DNA from: Saprospiraceae bacterium
Lineage (GTDB): Bacteria; Bacteroidota; Bacteroidia; Chitinophagales; Saprospiraceae
NCBI GenBank assembly: GCA_020631355.1
Contig: JAHDHL010000009.1
Coordinates: 62,001 to 126,000 of the forward strand
DNA: 64,000 bases
Direction of reading: 5' to 3'
The position numbers were made by a program, and so were the translations under genes. Below, one piece after another: positions 19,333 through 27,885 of this stretch. Position 1 is the first letter of the stretch. Every line of letters starts with the position of its first letter. Under the pieces are notes generated by a model. The model did no database searches, was not told the DNA's origin, and saw only the letters and a program-made list of their open reading frames with translations.

Positions 19333-19791
19333 TTAAATATCAAGTTCTATGTTCCCTGTTACATCTTCGGCAAAAGCGGAGAAATCTTCTGGCTCATCAT
19401 CAATCATTTCTCCATACTCGGCTTTCGCCCAGATTTCTATCCTATCCTTGTAAGCGAATAGGACCAAATCTTTTTCGATTCCAGCGTATTCTTGTAATCC
19501 TTTTGGTAGCAGTATCCTGTCTGAACTGTCAAGGTTGGTTTCGTTAGCACCTCTGTAGAAGTATCTTACGAATCTCCTTTGTTTGGTATTGAAAAGACTC
19601 ATCTTATCCAGTTTTGCTGTCAGCTCATCCCAGACAGGTTTTGGATATAAGGTGAGATGTTTCTCAAATCCTCTGTTCACGACAAATTGGTGATTGTCCG
19701 ACCCTCCGAGTTGACGGATAAGTTGGGTAGGTAATCGGAATCGTCCTTTCGAATCCAATTTTACTTCATATTCACCGGTAAGACGCTGCAA
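19333..19791 (-). CDS. mraZ: Transcriptional regulator MraZ
   Basis: MraZ is a ring-forming DNA-binding protein with two AbrB-like (SpoVT) half domains that represses its own dcw operon in characterised bacteria. The 152-residue protein has the first repeat GEYEVKLDSKGRFRLPTQLIRQL and a second related repeat around DSSDRILLPKGLQEYAG, each with the D-x-(K/R)-(G/I)-R core. The start appears to be TTG: an in-frame TAA lies 18 bp upstream of it and no ATG or GTG lies between, while homologues begin at this point. TGGGA direct repeats 50-70 bp upstream fit autoregulation. Confidence 0.95.
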   Translation of the reverse strand: MQRLTGEYEVKLDSKGRFRLPTQLIRQLGGSDNHQFVVNRGFEKHLTLYPKPVWDELTAKLDKMSLFNTKQRRFVRYFYRGANETNLDSSDRILLPKGLQEYAGIEKDLVLFAYKDRIEIWAKAEYGEMIDDEPEDFSAFAEDVTGNIELDI

Positions 19792-19842
19792 AGTTTCGTT
19801 CGTTGCTTAAATTTAATGCAATATAAACACGTTTTGATTTAA

Positions 19843-19866
19843 TTTCCCACATTTTCCCACTTTTGG
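19843..19866 (-). promoter_or_regulatory. Putative MraZ operator: two TGGGA boxes 10 bp apart
   Basis: On the minus strand the sequence reads GTGGGAAAATGTGGGAA: two TGGGA boxes with 5 bp between them, so a 10-bp period. This is the spacing of the TGGGN-N5-TGGGN boxes bound by Escherichia coli MraZ (family knowledge). The boxes end about 54 bp upstream of the mraZ start, where a promoter is expected. A weak -7-like TATATTG lies at about 19822-19828. Binding is inferred. Confidence 0.6.
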
Positions 19867-19989
19867 TTCATGGCTTAAGGTTTTTTAACAGTGATAAAAA
19901 TTATTGTTTTAACAAAAAACCTATTTTGTGGCAGAATTTTTGCGAATGTATAATTTTTAAACGAAAAGTTTTAAAATTAAAATCAGAAA

Positions 19990-20072
19990 TTCCCACTTTG
20001 GATATGAAAGCGACTAAAAATTCCCACTTTGGCCATTTTTTGGAGCAATGCCGGGGATTATTTCCCATTGGG
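19990..20072 (-). repeat. Three further TGGGA-containing motifs upstream of the dcw promoter
   Basis: The 12-mer CCAAAGTGGGAA occurs exactly at 19990-20001 and at 20021-20032 (minus strand), and a variant CCCAATGGGAA occurs at 20062-20072. TGGGA positions are 31 and 41 bp apart, close to three and four helical turns. They may be distal MraZ sites or copies of a short dispersed repeat. The rest of the 342-bp gap (19792-20133) is AT-rich with no gene I can support. Confidence 0.45.
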
Positions 20073-20077
20073 TAATA

Positions 20078-20112
20078 AAAAAGCCCCGGTACAATCCGTA
20101 CCGGGGCTTTTT
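20078..20112. terminator. Bidirectional-type terminator downstream of pckA
   Basis: A 15-bp perfect stem with a 5-nt loop (core AGCCCCGGTAC/GTACCGGGGCT) has A-runs on one side and T-runs on the other. It lies 22 bp after the pckA stop on the minus strand and insulates pckA from the dcw regulatory region. Confidence 0.88.
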
Positions 20113-20133
20113 ATCAGACTAATTGTCTACTAA

Positions 20134-21750
20134 TTAAGCACTTATCTTTACTTTAGGTGCAGCGGAAAGAATTTCCTCATTAGCTTGGTCTGCAAACTTC
20201 TCGAAGTTATTGTAGAACTTTTTAGCCAAATCAGCTGCCTTGGAATCATAAGCATCCTTGTTAGACCATGTGTCCCTTGGATTCAACACCTTACTAGGCA
20301 CCTCCGGACATGAAAGTGGTATATGAACACCGAAAACAGGGTGTTCGTGGTAAGTAACATGATCCAATTCGCCGTTAAGGGCTGCAGTAATCATGGCTCT
20401 TGTATATTTGAGTTTCATACGGCTTCCTACGCCATATTCTCCACCGGTCCAACCCGTATTGACCAACCAAACCCTTGTATTATACTTGGTCATCTTTTCT
20501 CCAAGCATTTCTGCATATTTGGTAGGATGCAAAGGAAGGAAAGGTGCACCGAAACAAGCAGAAAATGCAGTTTTGGGTTCCTTGATACCTACTTCGGTAC
20601 CAGCCACCTTTGCTGTGTAGCCAGAGATGAAATGATACATAGCCTGCGCTTTGGTCAGCTTGGAAATCGGAGGCAATACACCGAATGCATCACAAGTCAG
20701 GAAGAAGATATTTTGTGGAATACCAGCCTTTGATTGTGGTAATGCATTCTCAATGTGGTGGATAGGATAGGATACCCTTGTGTTTTGTGTAATGCTCGTG
20801 TTTTCGAAATCCACTTCCCTGGTTCCCTCCTTGTAGATGATATTCTCAAGGATAGCACCATGCTTGATGGCTTTCCATATCTGTGGCTCCTTTTCCGCAG
20901 AAAGATCAATGGTCTTGGCATAACATCCGCCTTCGAAATTGAAGACTCCCTCATCAGACCATCCATGTTCGTCATCACCGATCAATGGACGATTGGGGTC
21001 TGCAGACAAAGTGGTCTTACCTGTACCGGAGAGGCCGAAGAATACAGCAGTATCACCTGATTGTCCAACATTTGAAGAACAATGCATGCTGAGTACATTC
21101 CTATTGACGGGCAATTCGAAATTGAGTACGGAGAAGATTCCTTTCTTGATTTCTCCGGTATACCCTGTACCACCGATAATGATGGTTTTGCGGGTGAAGT
21201 TAATGATGGCGAAATTTTCTTGTCTGGTACCATCTTCCTTGGGATCTGCTAGGAATCCTGGGGCACAGACGATATTCCAATCCGGGGAAGCATTCAGTAA
21301 TTCTTCCTTACTAGGTCTTAGGAACATATTATGTAGGAACTGGCTACTCCAAGGATATTCTGCTACCAATCTTACATTCAATCTATAATTTTCATCAGCA
21401 CAAGCATATCCATCCTTGACATATACTTCCTTGCCATCAAGATATTTGGTAATCTTATTGTAAAGCAAATCAAACTTAGTGGCATCAAATGGTTGGTTGA
21501 TAGTACCCCAATCGACAGTATCCTGAGTGATGTCATCCTTGACGATGAACCTGTCCTGTGGTGATCTACCAGTAAACTTACCAGTCTTGATGCTTAGTGC
21601 ACCTGAATTGGCAAGTACTCCCATACCTTTTTGAATGGAGTGTTCTACAAGTTGTTCTGGTGTAAGATTCCAATATTGGTGTTGGGTATTGTAGATTCCT
21701 AATTCTTCAATGGTAGCATTGGGATTTTTGATACCGGTCACATTATTCAT
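20134..21750 (-). CDS. pckA: Phosphoenolpyruvate carboxykinase (ATP)
   Basis: PckA converts oxaloacetate and ATP to phosphoenolpyruvate, CO2 and ADP, the first committed step of gluconeogenesis. From the ATG at 21750 the protein has 538 residues, matching the 540 of Escherichia coli. The P-loop GLSGTGKTT (239-247) and the metal/nucleotide segment GDDEHGWSDEGVFNFEGG (258-275) identify the ATP-dependent class. The substrate motif GRSPQDRF (61-68) is present. The reading frame stays open 39 codons upstream, but that part is hydrophobic and non-homologous and includes the putative promoter, so the start at MNNVTG is preferred. The gene is monocistronic, with a promoter-like element at 21822-21829 and a terminator after it. 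Confidence 0.97.
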   Translation of the reverse strand: MNNVTGIKNPNATIEELGIYNTQHQYWNLTPEQLVEHSIQKGMGVLANSGALSIKTGKFTGRSPQDRFIVKDDITQDTVDWGTINQPFDATKFDLLYNKITKYLDGKEVYVKDGYACADENYRLNVRLVAEYPWSSQFLHNMFLRPSKEELLNASPDWNIVCAPGFLADPKEDGTRQENFAIINFTRKTIIIGGTGYTGEIKKGIFSVLNFELPVNRNVLSMHCSSNVGQSGDTAVFFGLSGTGKTTLSADPNRPLIGDDEHGWSDEGVFNFEGGCYAKTIDLSAEKEPQIWKAIKHGAILENIIYKEGTREVDFENTSITQNTRVSYPIHHIENALPQSKAGIPQNIFFLTCDAFGVLPPISKLTKAQAMYHFISGYTAKVAGTEVGIKEPKTAFSACFGAPFLPLHPTKYAEMLGEKMTKYNTRVWLVNTGWTGGEYGVGSRMKLKYTRAMITAALNGELDHVTYHEHPVFGVHIPLSCPEVPSKVLNPRDTWSNKDAYDSKAADLAKKFYNNFEKFADQANEEILSAAPKVKISA

Positions 21751-21821
21751 GTTAGAGCTTTTAGGTAAAGAATAGTCCAAATCCCACTTTGGGCAACAGG
21801 ATTTGAATAAAAATAAAGGGA

Positions 21822-21829
21822 CAAATGTA
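21822..21829 (-). promoter_or_regulatory. Putative pckA promoter -7 element
   Basis: The minus strand reads TACATTTG, an exact match to the Bacteroidota -7 consensus TAnnTTTG, about 71 bp upstream of the pckA ATG. No clear -33 TTTG was found. Downstream in the leader, at 21782-21792, lies CCCAAAGTGGG, an inverted repeat that shares the CCAAAGTGGGA core of the repeats upstream of mraZ. Confidence 0.45.
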
Positions 21830-21913
21830 CATAACTTTAAACTAAGGAATGGCGAAAAAGATGCCATTTAGGTTAAGAAATCATGAATTTAGATAGTGTC
21901 ATGTATACAATAA

Positions 21914-21955
21914 TAAAAGCCAGTCAATGTTAGTTAAAACGTTGACTGGCTTATT
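21914..21955 (-). terminator. Terminator of the MopE-repeat gene
   Basis: An 11-bp stem AAGCCAGTCAA/TTGACTGGCTT with a 14-nt loop is followed on the minus strand by a TTTTATTATT tract. It lies about 20 bp after the stop of the minus-strand gene ending at 21974. Confidence 0.8.
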
Positions 21956-21973
21956 GTTATATTAGTTGCTATG

Positions 21974-24343
21974 CTAATTTTTGACGATGATTCTTTCTAT
22001 TCCATAGCTACCTTTCTCATTGGAGATTTTAAGGAAATACATACCATTAGTCAATTCTGGCAGCATGATGCTGCTTCCTTGTTGGATAGTATGGTGAAGT
22101 TGCAGATGTCTTTGTCCTAGGGTACTGAAAAGTTCGATGGTCACATCGAGATTTCCATCCAATTCGAAAATGATGATGCCATTAGTCGGATTAGGGGAGA
22201 CAGCTATTCCTAGGTTAGTCAGTAAGTCATTGACGGGAACCGTATCTTCCCCATTACAATCCTCATCGACTCCATTATCTGGAATATCCGTAGCTCCCGG
22301 ATAGATATCCTCATTGGTGTCATCGCAATCCTCCTTGTTGTCAGCGTAACCCATAGGTGTTTCGGTTTCGCATGTCATGATAGAATCCTGATTACTACCG
22401 AATCCGTCATTATCCATATCGATATAATATGTGAATACGGTCAGTCCCTCATCCACATTACCATCACAATTGTTATCGACACCATCACAAACTTCCATAG
22501 CATCCGGATGAATATCCTCATTGGTATCATCGCAATCCTCCATGTTGTCTGCATATCCCATAGGTGTTTCGGTTTCGCATGTCATGATAGAATCCTGATT
22601 ACTACCGAATCCGTCATTATCCATATCGATATAATATGTGAATATGGTCAGTCCCTCATCTGCATTGCCATCACAATTGTTATCGATTCCATCACAAACT
22701 TCCATAGCATCCGGATGAATGTCCTCATTGGTGTCATCGCAATCCTCCTTGTTGTCAGCGTAACCCATAGGTGTTTCGGTTTCGCATGTCATGATAGAAT
22801 CCTGATTACTACCGAATCCGTCATTATCCATATCGATATAATATGTGAATATGGTCAGTCCCTCATCTGCATTGCCATCACAATTGTTATCGATTCCATC
22901 ACATTCCTCCTGCATACCCGGATTAATATTCGGATTATTATCATCACAATCCGATAGCTGTGTAGGAGCAGAGACATATCCCATCGGAGGAACAGCACTG
23001 CAAGTATCCAGAATGTTATTGTTATCAGTATAACCATCATTATCCAAGTCGGCATAATAGAAGAAAGGTTCTGCCACATCATCAGGGACACCATTACAAT
23101 CATTGTCCAGACCATCACAAAGTTCTGGAGCATTGGGATAAACGCTTGGGTTATCATCATCACAATCATCATCCAAACTGGAATACCCCAAAGGAGGATT
23201 CGTATCGCAATCCATAATTGTGCTATCAGGCGTACCGTGTCCATCCATATCCATATCGTAATAATAGGTGAACATGGTGAATCCCTCATCTATCTCGCCA
23301 TCGCAATCATCATCCTTACCATTACACAATTCAGGAGCTCCGGGGAATATGTTCGGATTGTTGTCATTACAATCCACTGAATTGTCAAAGGAATCATTGT
23401 CATTATCTACGAGCATGGTCTCATCACCGTTCATACAATCCTCGTCAATACCATTGTTGGGGATATCCAAGGCATTGGGATTGATGCCCGGATTGGTATC
23501 ATCACAATCTGTATTATCCGTTACGAAACCTGCAGGAGCACTACATGCCATTGTCGTATTATTAGGGTCGCCGAAACCATCCATATCCGTATCTGCATAG
23601 AATACACTGGCTGTGTTTACGGTAACAGTCATATCCATACTATTGGTCGCTGCGGCAAAGGCCGTACCTTCCTGTGCGGAGACAGTATAGGTAATGGTGT
23701 GTGTACCTCCTCCCGCCATAGCTGGGTCGAACATATTACCAGAAATTCCTGGACCAGAAAAAGTACCACCGATTGTTCCTGTCGGAGTCAGGGTAACGGC
23801 GGCGTCTGATGAGCAATAGGTACTGTTCAAGCCTGAGAAACTAGCATCGGGGAGGATGGTGATTTCAATAGGAAAGCCTGCGGCATTATCAGCTATGGGG
23901 ACATTGAAAGGGCAAACGGCCACATCTGCCAAGAAATCGATACTTGCTTCAAAAACACCTGCTTCGGTAGGTGTACCTGTGAATGAAGCGCAACCGGCTA
24001 CATAAGATCCTGCGGGGGGAGCATAGGAAGTCTGGTTGGGCATTGCCATCATACCATTGGGTAGATTGCCGAAAGTGATATTGTCAATGTTGTTGATCTT
24101 AATGTTGGTGCCAGCCAGATTCGGATCGAATAAACCTGCATCGAAGCAATTATCCGTAAGGATAAAGGATTCACTATCGGAATAGGCCACATTAACGACT
24201 CCTTGGGCTAGGAATTCGTCGCAAAGACCTCCGTATGCGGGAAGTGAGGCAGCACAATCCACAGGGGTACATTGAGTGTATCCGAACTGGAGGGATGCCA
24301 AGGAAATGAATAAAGAGAGTAAAATGTGCTTGTACATTGTCAT
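21974..24343 (-). CDS. T9SS-secreted protein with MopE-like calcium/metal-binding repeats
   Basis: A 789-residue secreted protein. The N-terminus (MYKHILLSLFISLASLQFGYTQ) is a signal peptide; M1 or M3 may be the start. Residues about 30-260 hold immunoglobulin-like segments (YCSSDAAVTLTPTGTIGGTF). From about 265 to 700 there are repeated units with the patterns D-x-D-x-DG-x-G, DCDD-x-N, and CDG-x-DN-x-CDG-x-x-DEG. These are the MopE-like putative metal-binding motif, rich in Asp and in Cys pairs and probably calcium-binding. The last 75 residues (SPNPTNGIIIFEL...NGMYFLKISNEKGSYGIERIIVKN) form a type IX sorting domain. The protein should be exported across the outer membrane and anchored or released. 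Its partner is unknown. Confidence 0.88.
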   Translation of the reverse strand: MTMYKHILLSLFISLASLQFGYTQCTPVDCAASLPAYGGLCDEFLAQGVVNVAYSDSESFILTDNCFDAGLFDPNLAGTNIKINNIDNITFGNLPNGMMAMPNQTSYAPPAGSYVAGCASFTGTPTEAGVFEASIDFLADVAVCPFNVPIADNAAGFPIEITILPDASFSGLNSTYCSSDAAVTLTPTGTIGGTFSGPGISGNMFDPAMAGGGTHTITYTVSAQEGTAFAAATNSMDMTVTVNTASVFYADTDMDGFGDPNNTTMACSAPAGFVTDNTDCDDTNPGINPNALDIPNNGIDEDCMNGDETMLVDNDNDSFDNSVDCNDNNPNIFPGAPELCNGKDDDCDGEIDEGFTMFTYYYDMDMDGHGTPDSTIMDCDTNPPLGYSSLDDDCDDDNPSVYPNAPELCDGLDNDCNGVPDDVAEPFFYYADLDNDGYTDNNNILDTCSAVPPMGYVSAPTQLSDCDDNNPNINPGMQEECDGIDNNCDGNADEGLTIFTYYIDMDNDGFGSNQDSIMTCETETPMGYADNKEDCDDTNEDIHPDAMEVCDGIDNNCDGNADEGLTIFTYYIDMDNDGFGSNQDSIMTCETETPMGYADNMEDCDDTNEDIHPDAMEVCDGVDNNCDGNVDEGLTVFTYYIDMDNDGFGSNQDSIMTCETETPMGYADNKEDCDDTNEDIYPGATDIPDNGVDEDCNGEDTVPVNDLLTNLGIAVSPNPTNGIIIFELDGNLDVTIELFSTLGQRHLQLHHTIQQGSSIMLPELTNGMYFLKISNEKGSYGIERIIVKN
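22290..22910 (-). repeat. Three near-identical 207-bp tandem units inside the MopE-repeat gene
   Basis: Identical stretches recur at a 207-bp period (for example catccgg at 22501 and 22708). Each unit encodes 69 residues containing CDG(I/V)DNNCDG, DMDNDGFG and EDCDDTNED. Only scattered bases differ between copies, which indicates recent expansion or ongoing homogenisation. More diverged units precede them in the protein. Confidence 0.9.
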
Positions 24344-24394
24344 GGTTTGAATGAAATCAATCGGACTGATATTTCCGAATGATTTCTGGTTATC

Positions 24395-24434
24395 AAAAAA
24401 TGTGGTTTAGTATTTTCCAACTAAACCACATTAA
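24395..24434 (-). terminator. Terminator of prfC
   Basis: A 13-bp perfect stem AATGTGGTTTAGT/ACTAAACCACATT with an 8-nt loop is followed on the minus strand by six T. It lies about 30 bp after the prfC stop codon. Confidence 0.85.
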
Positions 24435-24465
24435 ATATACATTCCTGATATTGTAATATGAAATT

Positions 24466-26049
24466 CTATGTCAATTCTGACGTGAAGTGGAACTGAATCT
24501 TGGGATAATTCTCCTGCATGGTTTTCAATTGCCATGAGGATTCTGCAAGGAAAACAATGTTTCCATCCTTATCCTTAGCGATATCCCTTTTCCTTCGGGT
24601 TTGGAAATCCTTGTATTGGGCTTCGTCCTCCCAGGTCAGCCAACAAGCCTTATGCAAGTGCAATGGCTCATAGGAGCATTTGGCACCGTATTCATGTTCC
24701 AGTCGATATTGTATGACCTCGAATTGTAGTGCACCTACCGTACCTATGATACGCGTTCCACCGAATTCCTTGGTGAACATCTGCGCCACACCCTCATCCA
24801 TAAGTTGTGATAGGCCTTTGGCCAATTGTTTGGATTTCATGGGGTCTGCATTATGTACGATACGGAATTGCTCGGGAGAAAAACTAGGAATGCCTTTGAA
24901 TTGGATTTTTTCGCCCTCTGTTAGTGAATCCCCTATCTTGAAATTCCCTGAGTCATAAAGTCCTACGATATCCCCCGGATATGCTGCTTCCACGATTTCT
25001 TTCTTTGATGCCATGAAAGTGGTAGGGTTAGGGAACTTCATTTTCTTGCCATTCCTGACATGGAGATAGTTGGTATTCCTTTTGAATTCACCACTACAAA
25101 TCCTAAGGAATGCTATCCTATCCCTATGTTTGGGATCCATATTGGCGTGTATCTTGAATACGAACCCGGTGAACTTCTTTTCGTATGGGTCGATGACTCT
25201 TTCCTCAGTTTCCCTAGGTAGTGGATTGGGAGCAATCTCCGTAAAGCAATCCAATAATTCCCTTACACCGAAGTTGTTGATGGCCGAACCAAAGAAAACC
25301 GGATTGAGGTCACCATTCAGGTATGCTTCCTTATCGAATTTGGGATAAACCTCATCAATCATCGTCAGTTCCTCCCTGAGTTCTGCAGCGGGTCCCTCTC
25401 CTACATGATTTTCCAGTTCGGGGTCATTATAATCATTGAATTCCACGACATCTTCCTCCTGTTGCTTACCGTGTGGATTGAACAGGACCAATTTCTTTTC
25501 GTAAATGGAATATACACCTTTGAAACGTTGTCCCATTCCGATAGGCCAACTTAATGGACAAGCGGAGAGTCCTAATTTTTGTTCTACCTCATCCAGTAGG
25601 TCAAATCCGTCCTTACCCTCTCGATCCAGTTTGTTGATGAAGACAATCATGGGAGTCTTACGCATCCTACAAACCTCAACGAGCTTTTCTGTTTGTGTTT
25701 CCACACCCTTGGCGACGTCTATCACTACGATGGCACTATCCACTGCGGTTAGTGTTCTGTAGGTATCTTCTTGGAAATCCTTGTGACCCGGGGTATCCAG
25801 GATATTGATTTGCTTATCCCTGTAATTGAATCCCATTACGGAAGTTGCCACGGAGATACCCCTTTGGCGTTCTATTTCCATGAAATCCGAGGTAGCACTT
25901 TTTTTGATCTTATTGGATTTGACAGCACCAGCTACCTGGATAGCTCCACCAAATAGGAGCAATTTCTCTGTGAGGGTCGTCTTTCCTGCATCAGGGTGAC
26001 TGACGATTCCGAATGTTTTTCTTCTTTGTATTTCTTCTGTAAATCCCAT
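24466..26049 (-). CDS. prfC: Peptide chain release factor 3
   Basis: RF3 is a translational GTPase that removes RF1/RF2 from the ribosome after peptide release. The 527-residue protein has G1 [19 protein letters not shown] with the RF3-type continuation [12 protein letters not shown]3 [16 protein letters not shown] and G4 NKLDREGKD. The class-specific C-terminal domains include the segment [18 protein letters not shown]. Length (529 in Escherichia coli) and motif order agree. The gene stands alone, with a -7-like promoter box upstream and a strong terminator downstream. Confidence 0.97.
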   Translation of the reverse strand: MGFTEEIQRRKTFGIVSHPDAGKTTLTEKLLLFGGAIQVAGAVKSNKIKKSATSDFMEIERQRGISVATSVMGFNYRDKQINILDTPGHKDFQEDTYRTLTAVDSAIVVIDVAKGVETQTEKLVEVCRMRKTPMIVFINKLDREGKDGFDLLDEVEQKLGLSACPLSWPIGMGQRFKGVYSIYEKKLVLFNPHGKQQEEDVVEFNDYNDPELENHVGEGPAAELREELTMIDEVYPKFDKEAYLNGDLNPVFFGSAINNFGVRELLDCFTEIAPNPLPRETEERVIDPYEKKFTGFVFKIHANMDPKHRDRIAFLRICSGEFKRNTNYLHVRNGKKMKFPNPTTFMASKKEIVEAAYPGDIVGLYDSGNFKIGDSLTEGEKIQFKGIPSFSPEQFRIVHNADPMKSKQLAKGLSQLMDEGVAQMFTKEFGGTRIIGTVGALQFEVIQYRLEHEYGAKCSYEPLHLHKACWLTWEDEAQYKDFQTRRKRDIAKDKDGNIVFLAESSWQLKTMQENYPKIQFHFTSELT

Positions 26050-26069
26050 GCTTGGCAGATATTAGGGCG

Positions 26070-26077
26070 CAAAGGTA
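26070..26077 (-). promoter_or_regulatory. Putative prfC promoter -7 element
   Basis: The minus strand reads TACCTTTG, an exact match to TAnnTTTG, 20 bp upstream of the prfC ATG. No well-spaced -33 TTTG was found, so support is moderate. The leader would be very short. Confidence 0.35.
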
Positions 26078-26178
26078 TGGGTTTAGGATTGAAAGTTATA
26101 AGACAATGGAGAGTTATCGGCCTTTGTCTGTATCAGTATCCTGAAAGGGGTTTCATAAAATTACGATGTAATGGGAAC

Positions 26179-26667
26179 TTACTGGGTATTCTTATTCTGG
26201 AATGCATAGAGGGCTTCTTCTCCCAATTCCTGTAATTTGGAATGATAGGCTGCACTTTCGTGCCGCACCAAAATGGAACCCTTTTCATCCATGAAAATAA
26301 GGGTAGGATAATTATTGATACCAAAGATGGCTGCAAGGTTGGTACCATTACCTTTTTCACAATCCACTTTGTAGTTGACAAAATTATCATTGAAGTAACT
26401 GGCCAGGTTCCTATCTGAAAAAACATCCTCATCCATCATTTTGCATGGGGTACACCAGGTCGTATAAAAATCGACAAAAACGGGTTTGTTTTCCTTGGCT
26501 GCCTTATCGAGGACAGCAGATAATGTTTCTGACTTTTCGAACTTGAAGTAGGACTTGGGTTTTGGGGGCGTAGGATTACTGGATGAGCTGCTTCCATTCT
26601 TTGATGATTTACATCCACCAATTAATAAGCATGAAAGTATCATTATATGTAGTGCAATCCTTTTCAA
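26179..26667 (-). CDS. Thioredoxin-fold lipoprotein
   Basis: A 162-residue envelope protein. The N-terminus ends in the lipobox LIGGC (Cys about 19), so it is probably a lipoprotein. A Ser/Pro-rich linker follows. The thioredoxin fold starts around residue 45 and carries the active-site motif WCTPCKMMDEDVF, with the cis-Pro region INNYPTLIFMDEKG. The WCxxCK-x-(M/L)-x-x-x-(V/T)F pattern matches the DUF255/thioredoxin_7 or DsbD-gamma-like group, which act as periplasmic disulfide reductases. The start appears to be TTG (26667); an internal ATG at 26643 would give an implausibly short signal peptide. It is the gene upstream of prfC on the same strand, 129 bp away, and is probably independent. 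Confidence 0.82.
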   Translation of the reverse strand: MKRIALHIMILSCLLIGGCKSSKNGSSSSSNPTPPKPKSYFKFEKSETLSAVLDKAAKENKPVFVDFYTTWCTPCKMMDEDVFSDRNLASYFNDNFVNYKVDCEKGNGTNLAAIFGINNYPTLIFMDEKGSILVRHESAAYHSKLQELGEEALYAFQNKNTQ

Positions 26668-26956
26668 TGTCCGTATTTTTAGTTTTCTGCCTTATAAAGG
26701 TAAATGACCATTTGGCAACCAACAAATTTTATAATATACAATTCCAAGAATCATTCAACTATTGTAACGTGCAAGAAGTCCATAATTGTGTAAGACAGAC
26801 AACAAATTGAAAATTTTTTCAACAATAGTTGGAATTTGGTTTTACTTTACTGTCTAACATTATTCTATTACATCATACCAAACAACCATGTGTTTTGTTT
26901 CGAATATCAAGGTTAAAGGAAACTTAAGCGAGGTTATTGGAATTAAAAATGATTCG

Positions 26957-27805
26957 ATGAAAAGAAATTTACTACTTCAATTATTGATTATTGGAATTGG
27001 TGCATTCATATGGATGAGCCACTCAGCAGGTCGGGCTGCCGATAAGAACCAAGGGAACACAGGTGCACCCGGAGATGCCACGGCAACTTGTGGTTCCAGT
27101 GGTTGCCATGCTGGAAGTTCCATTACGGTGGACTTGGATATTGCAGTGATGGATGGCAACTCCAATATGGTATCCAATTATGTACCCGGAGAAACCTATA
27201 CGGTAAGGGTTACGGTGAATCAGACAGGAGGCAATAATCCTGCGGCATTCGGTTATCAGTTGGTTGCATTGACGGATTCTGATAATCAGAGTACGGAAAG
27301 TTTCTCTAATCCGGCTTCCAATGTCCAGATTGCCAATGCTACCTCAACTGGTCGTACTTATGCAGAACATAATGGTCCATCGAATACGAATACCTTTGAT
27401 GTGGAGTGGACAGCTCCTGCTGCGGGTTCTGGTAGTGTTACATTCTATTCTGCCGGTAATGGTGTGAATGGCAATGGAATGTCATCAGGTGATGGTGCTT
27501 CGACAGCATCCATGACGCTGAATGAGGGTACATCTTCCAATTTCAATCCTACAGCATTGAAGTGGGAGTTGAAATTATTCCCTAATCCAGTAAGGGAAAG
27601 TATCAATATCAGTGCAAATGAGCTATTGAATGGCGAATACACGATCACGGTTGTGGATATGATGGGTAGGGTAGTGAAGTCATTCAATAGCCCTATCGTG
27701 GATGGTAATCTGTCTTTCGATGCCAATGACCTCAAAACAGGCCATTATTCTCTAATGGTGCAGGATAAGGACGAAACGGCAGTGATTCAGTTTTCCAAAT
27801 TGTAA
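26957..27805 (+). CDS. T9SS-secreted choice-of-anchor-like protein with CX4CH motif
   Basis: A 282-residue secreted protein. The ATG at 26957 is chosen because it begins a standard signal peptide (MKRNLLLQLLIIGIGAFIWM); the frame is open upstream but lacks signal features. After cleavage the mature part begins GNTGAPGDATATCGSSGCH, which resembles the Cys-x-x-Cys-His start of 'choice-of-anchor V' proteins. Here four residues separate the cysteines. A beta-sandwich of about 130 residues (YVPGETYTVRVTVNQ...) follows. The C-terminal 75 residues (LFPNPVRESINISANELL...GHYSLMVQ) are a T9SS sorting domain. The function is unknown; the Cys-His motif could bind haem or metal, or be a disulfide. A terminator follows at 27833. 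Confidence 0.82.
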   Translation: MKRNLLLQLLIIGIGAFIWMSHSAGRAADKNQGNTGAPGDATATCGSSGCHAGSSITVDLDIAVMDGNSNMVSNYVPGETYTVRVTVNQTGGNNPAAFGYQLVALTDSDNQSTESFSNPASNVQIANATSTGRTYAEHNGPSNTNTFDVEWTAPAAGSGSVTFYSAGNGVNGNGMSSGDGASTASMTLNEGTSSNFNPTALKWELKLFPNPVRESINISANELLNGEYTITVVDMMGRVVKSFNSPIVDGNLSFDANDLKTGHYSLMVQDKDETAVIQFSKL

Positions 27806-27832
27806 TATCTCCAAAGGAAATTGTTATTTTAG

Positions 27833-27872
27833 AGGAGGTTTGGTCTTTTATAGGGACTAAACCTCCTTTTAT
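27833..27872 (+). terminator. Terminator after the choice-of-anchor-like gene
   Basis: A 13-bp stem AGGAGGTTTGGTC/GACTAAACCTCCT with one G-T pair is followed by TTTATAT. It ends only 14 bp before the ATG of the hydrolase gene, leaving no room for a separate promoter after it. Confidence 0.75.
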
Positions 27873-27885
27873 ATGCCCGGATGTT

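Noticed and set aside
19863-20075. Open frame of 70 codons on the plus strand upstream of mraZ
   Set aside because: It is made of the AT-rich intergenic sequence and the CCCACTTTGG repeats, has no ribosome-binding site or homology, and lies over the putative regulatory region of mraZ.
21751-21867. Longer pckA with a hydrophobic N-terminal extension
   Set aside because: The extension is not homologous to any PckA and covers the likely promoter; the ATG at 21750 gives the family length.
22290-22910. CRISPR-like array
   Set aside because: The 207-bp units are coding, contiguous and without spacers.
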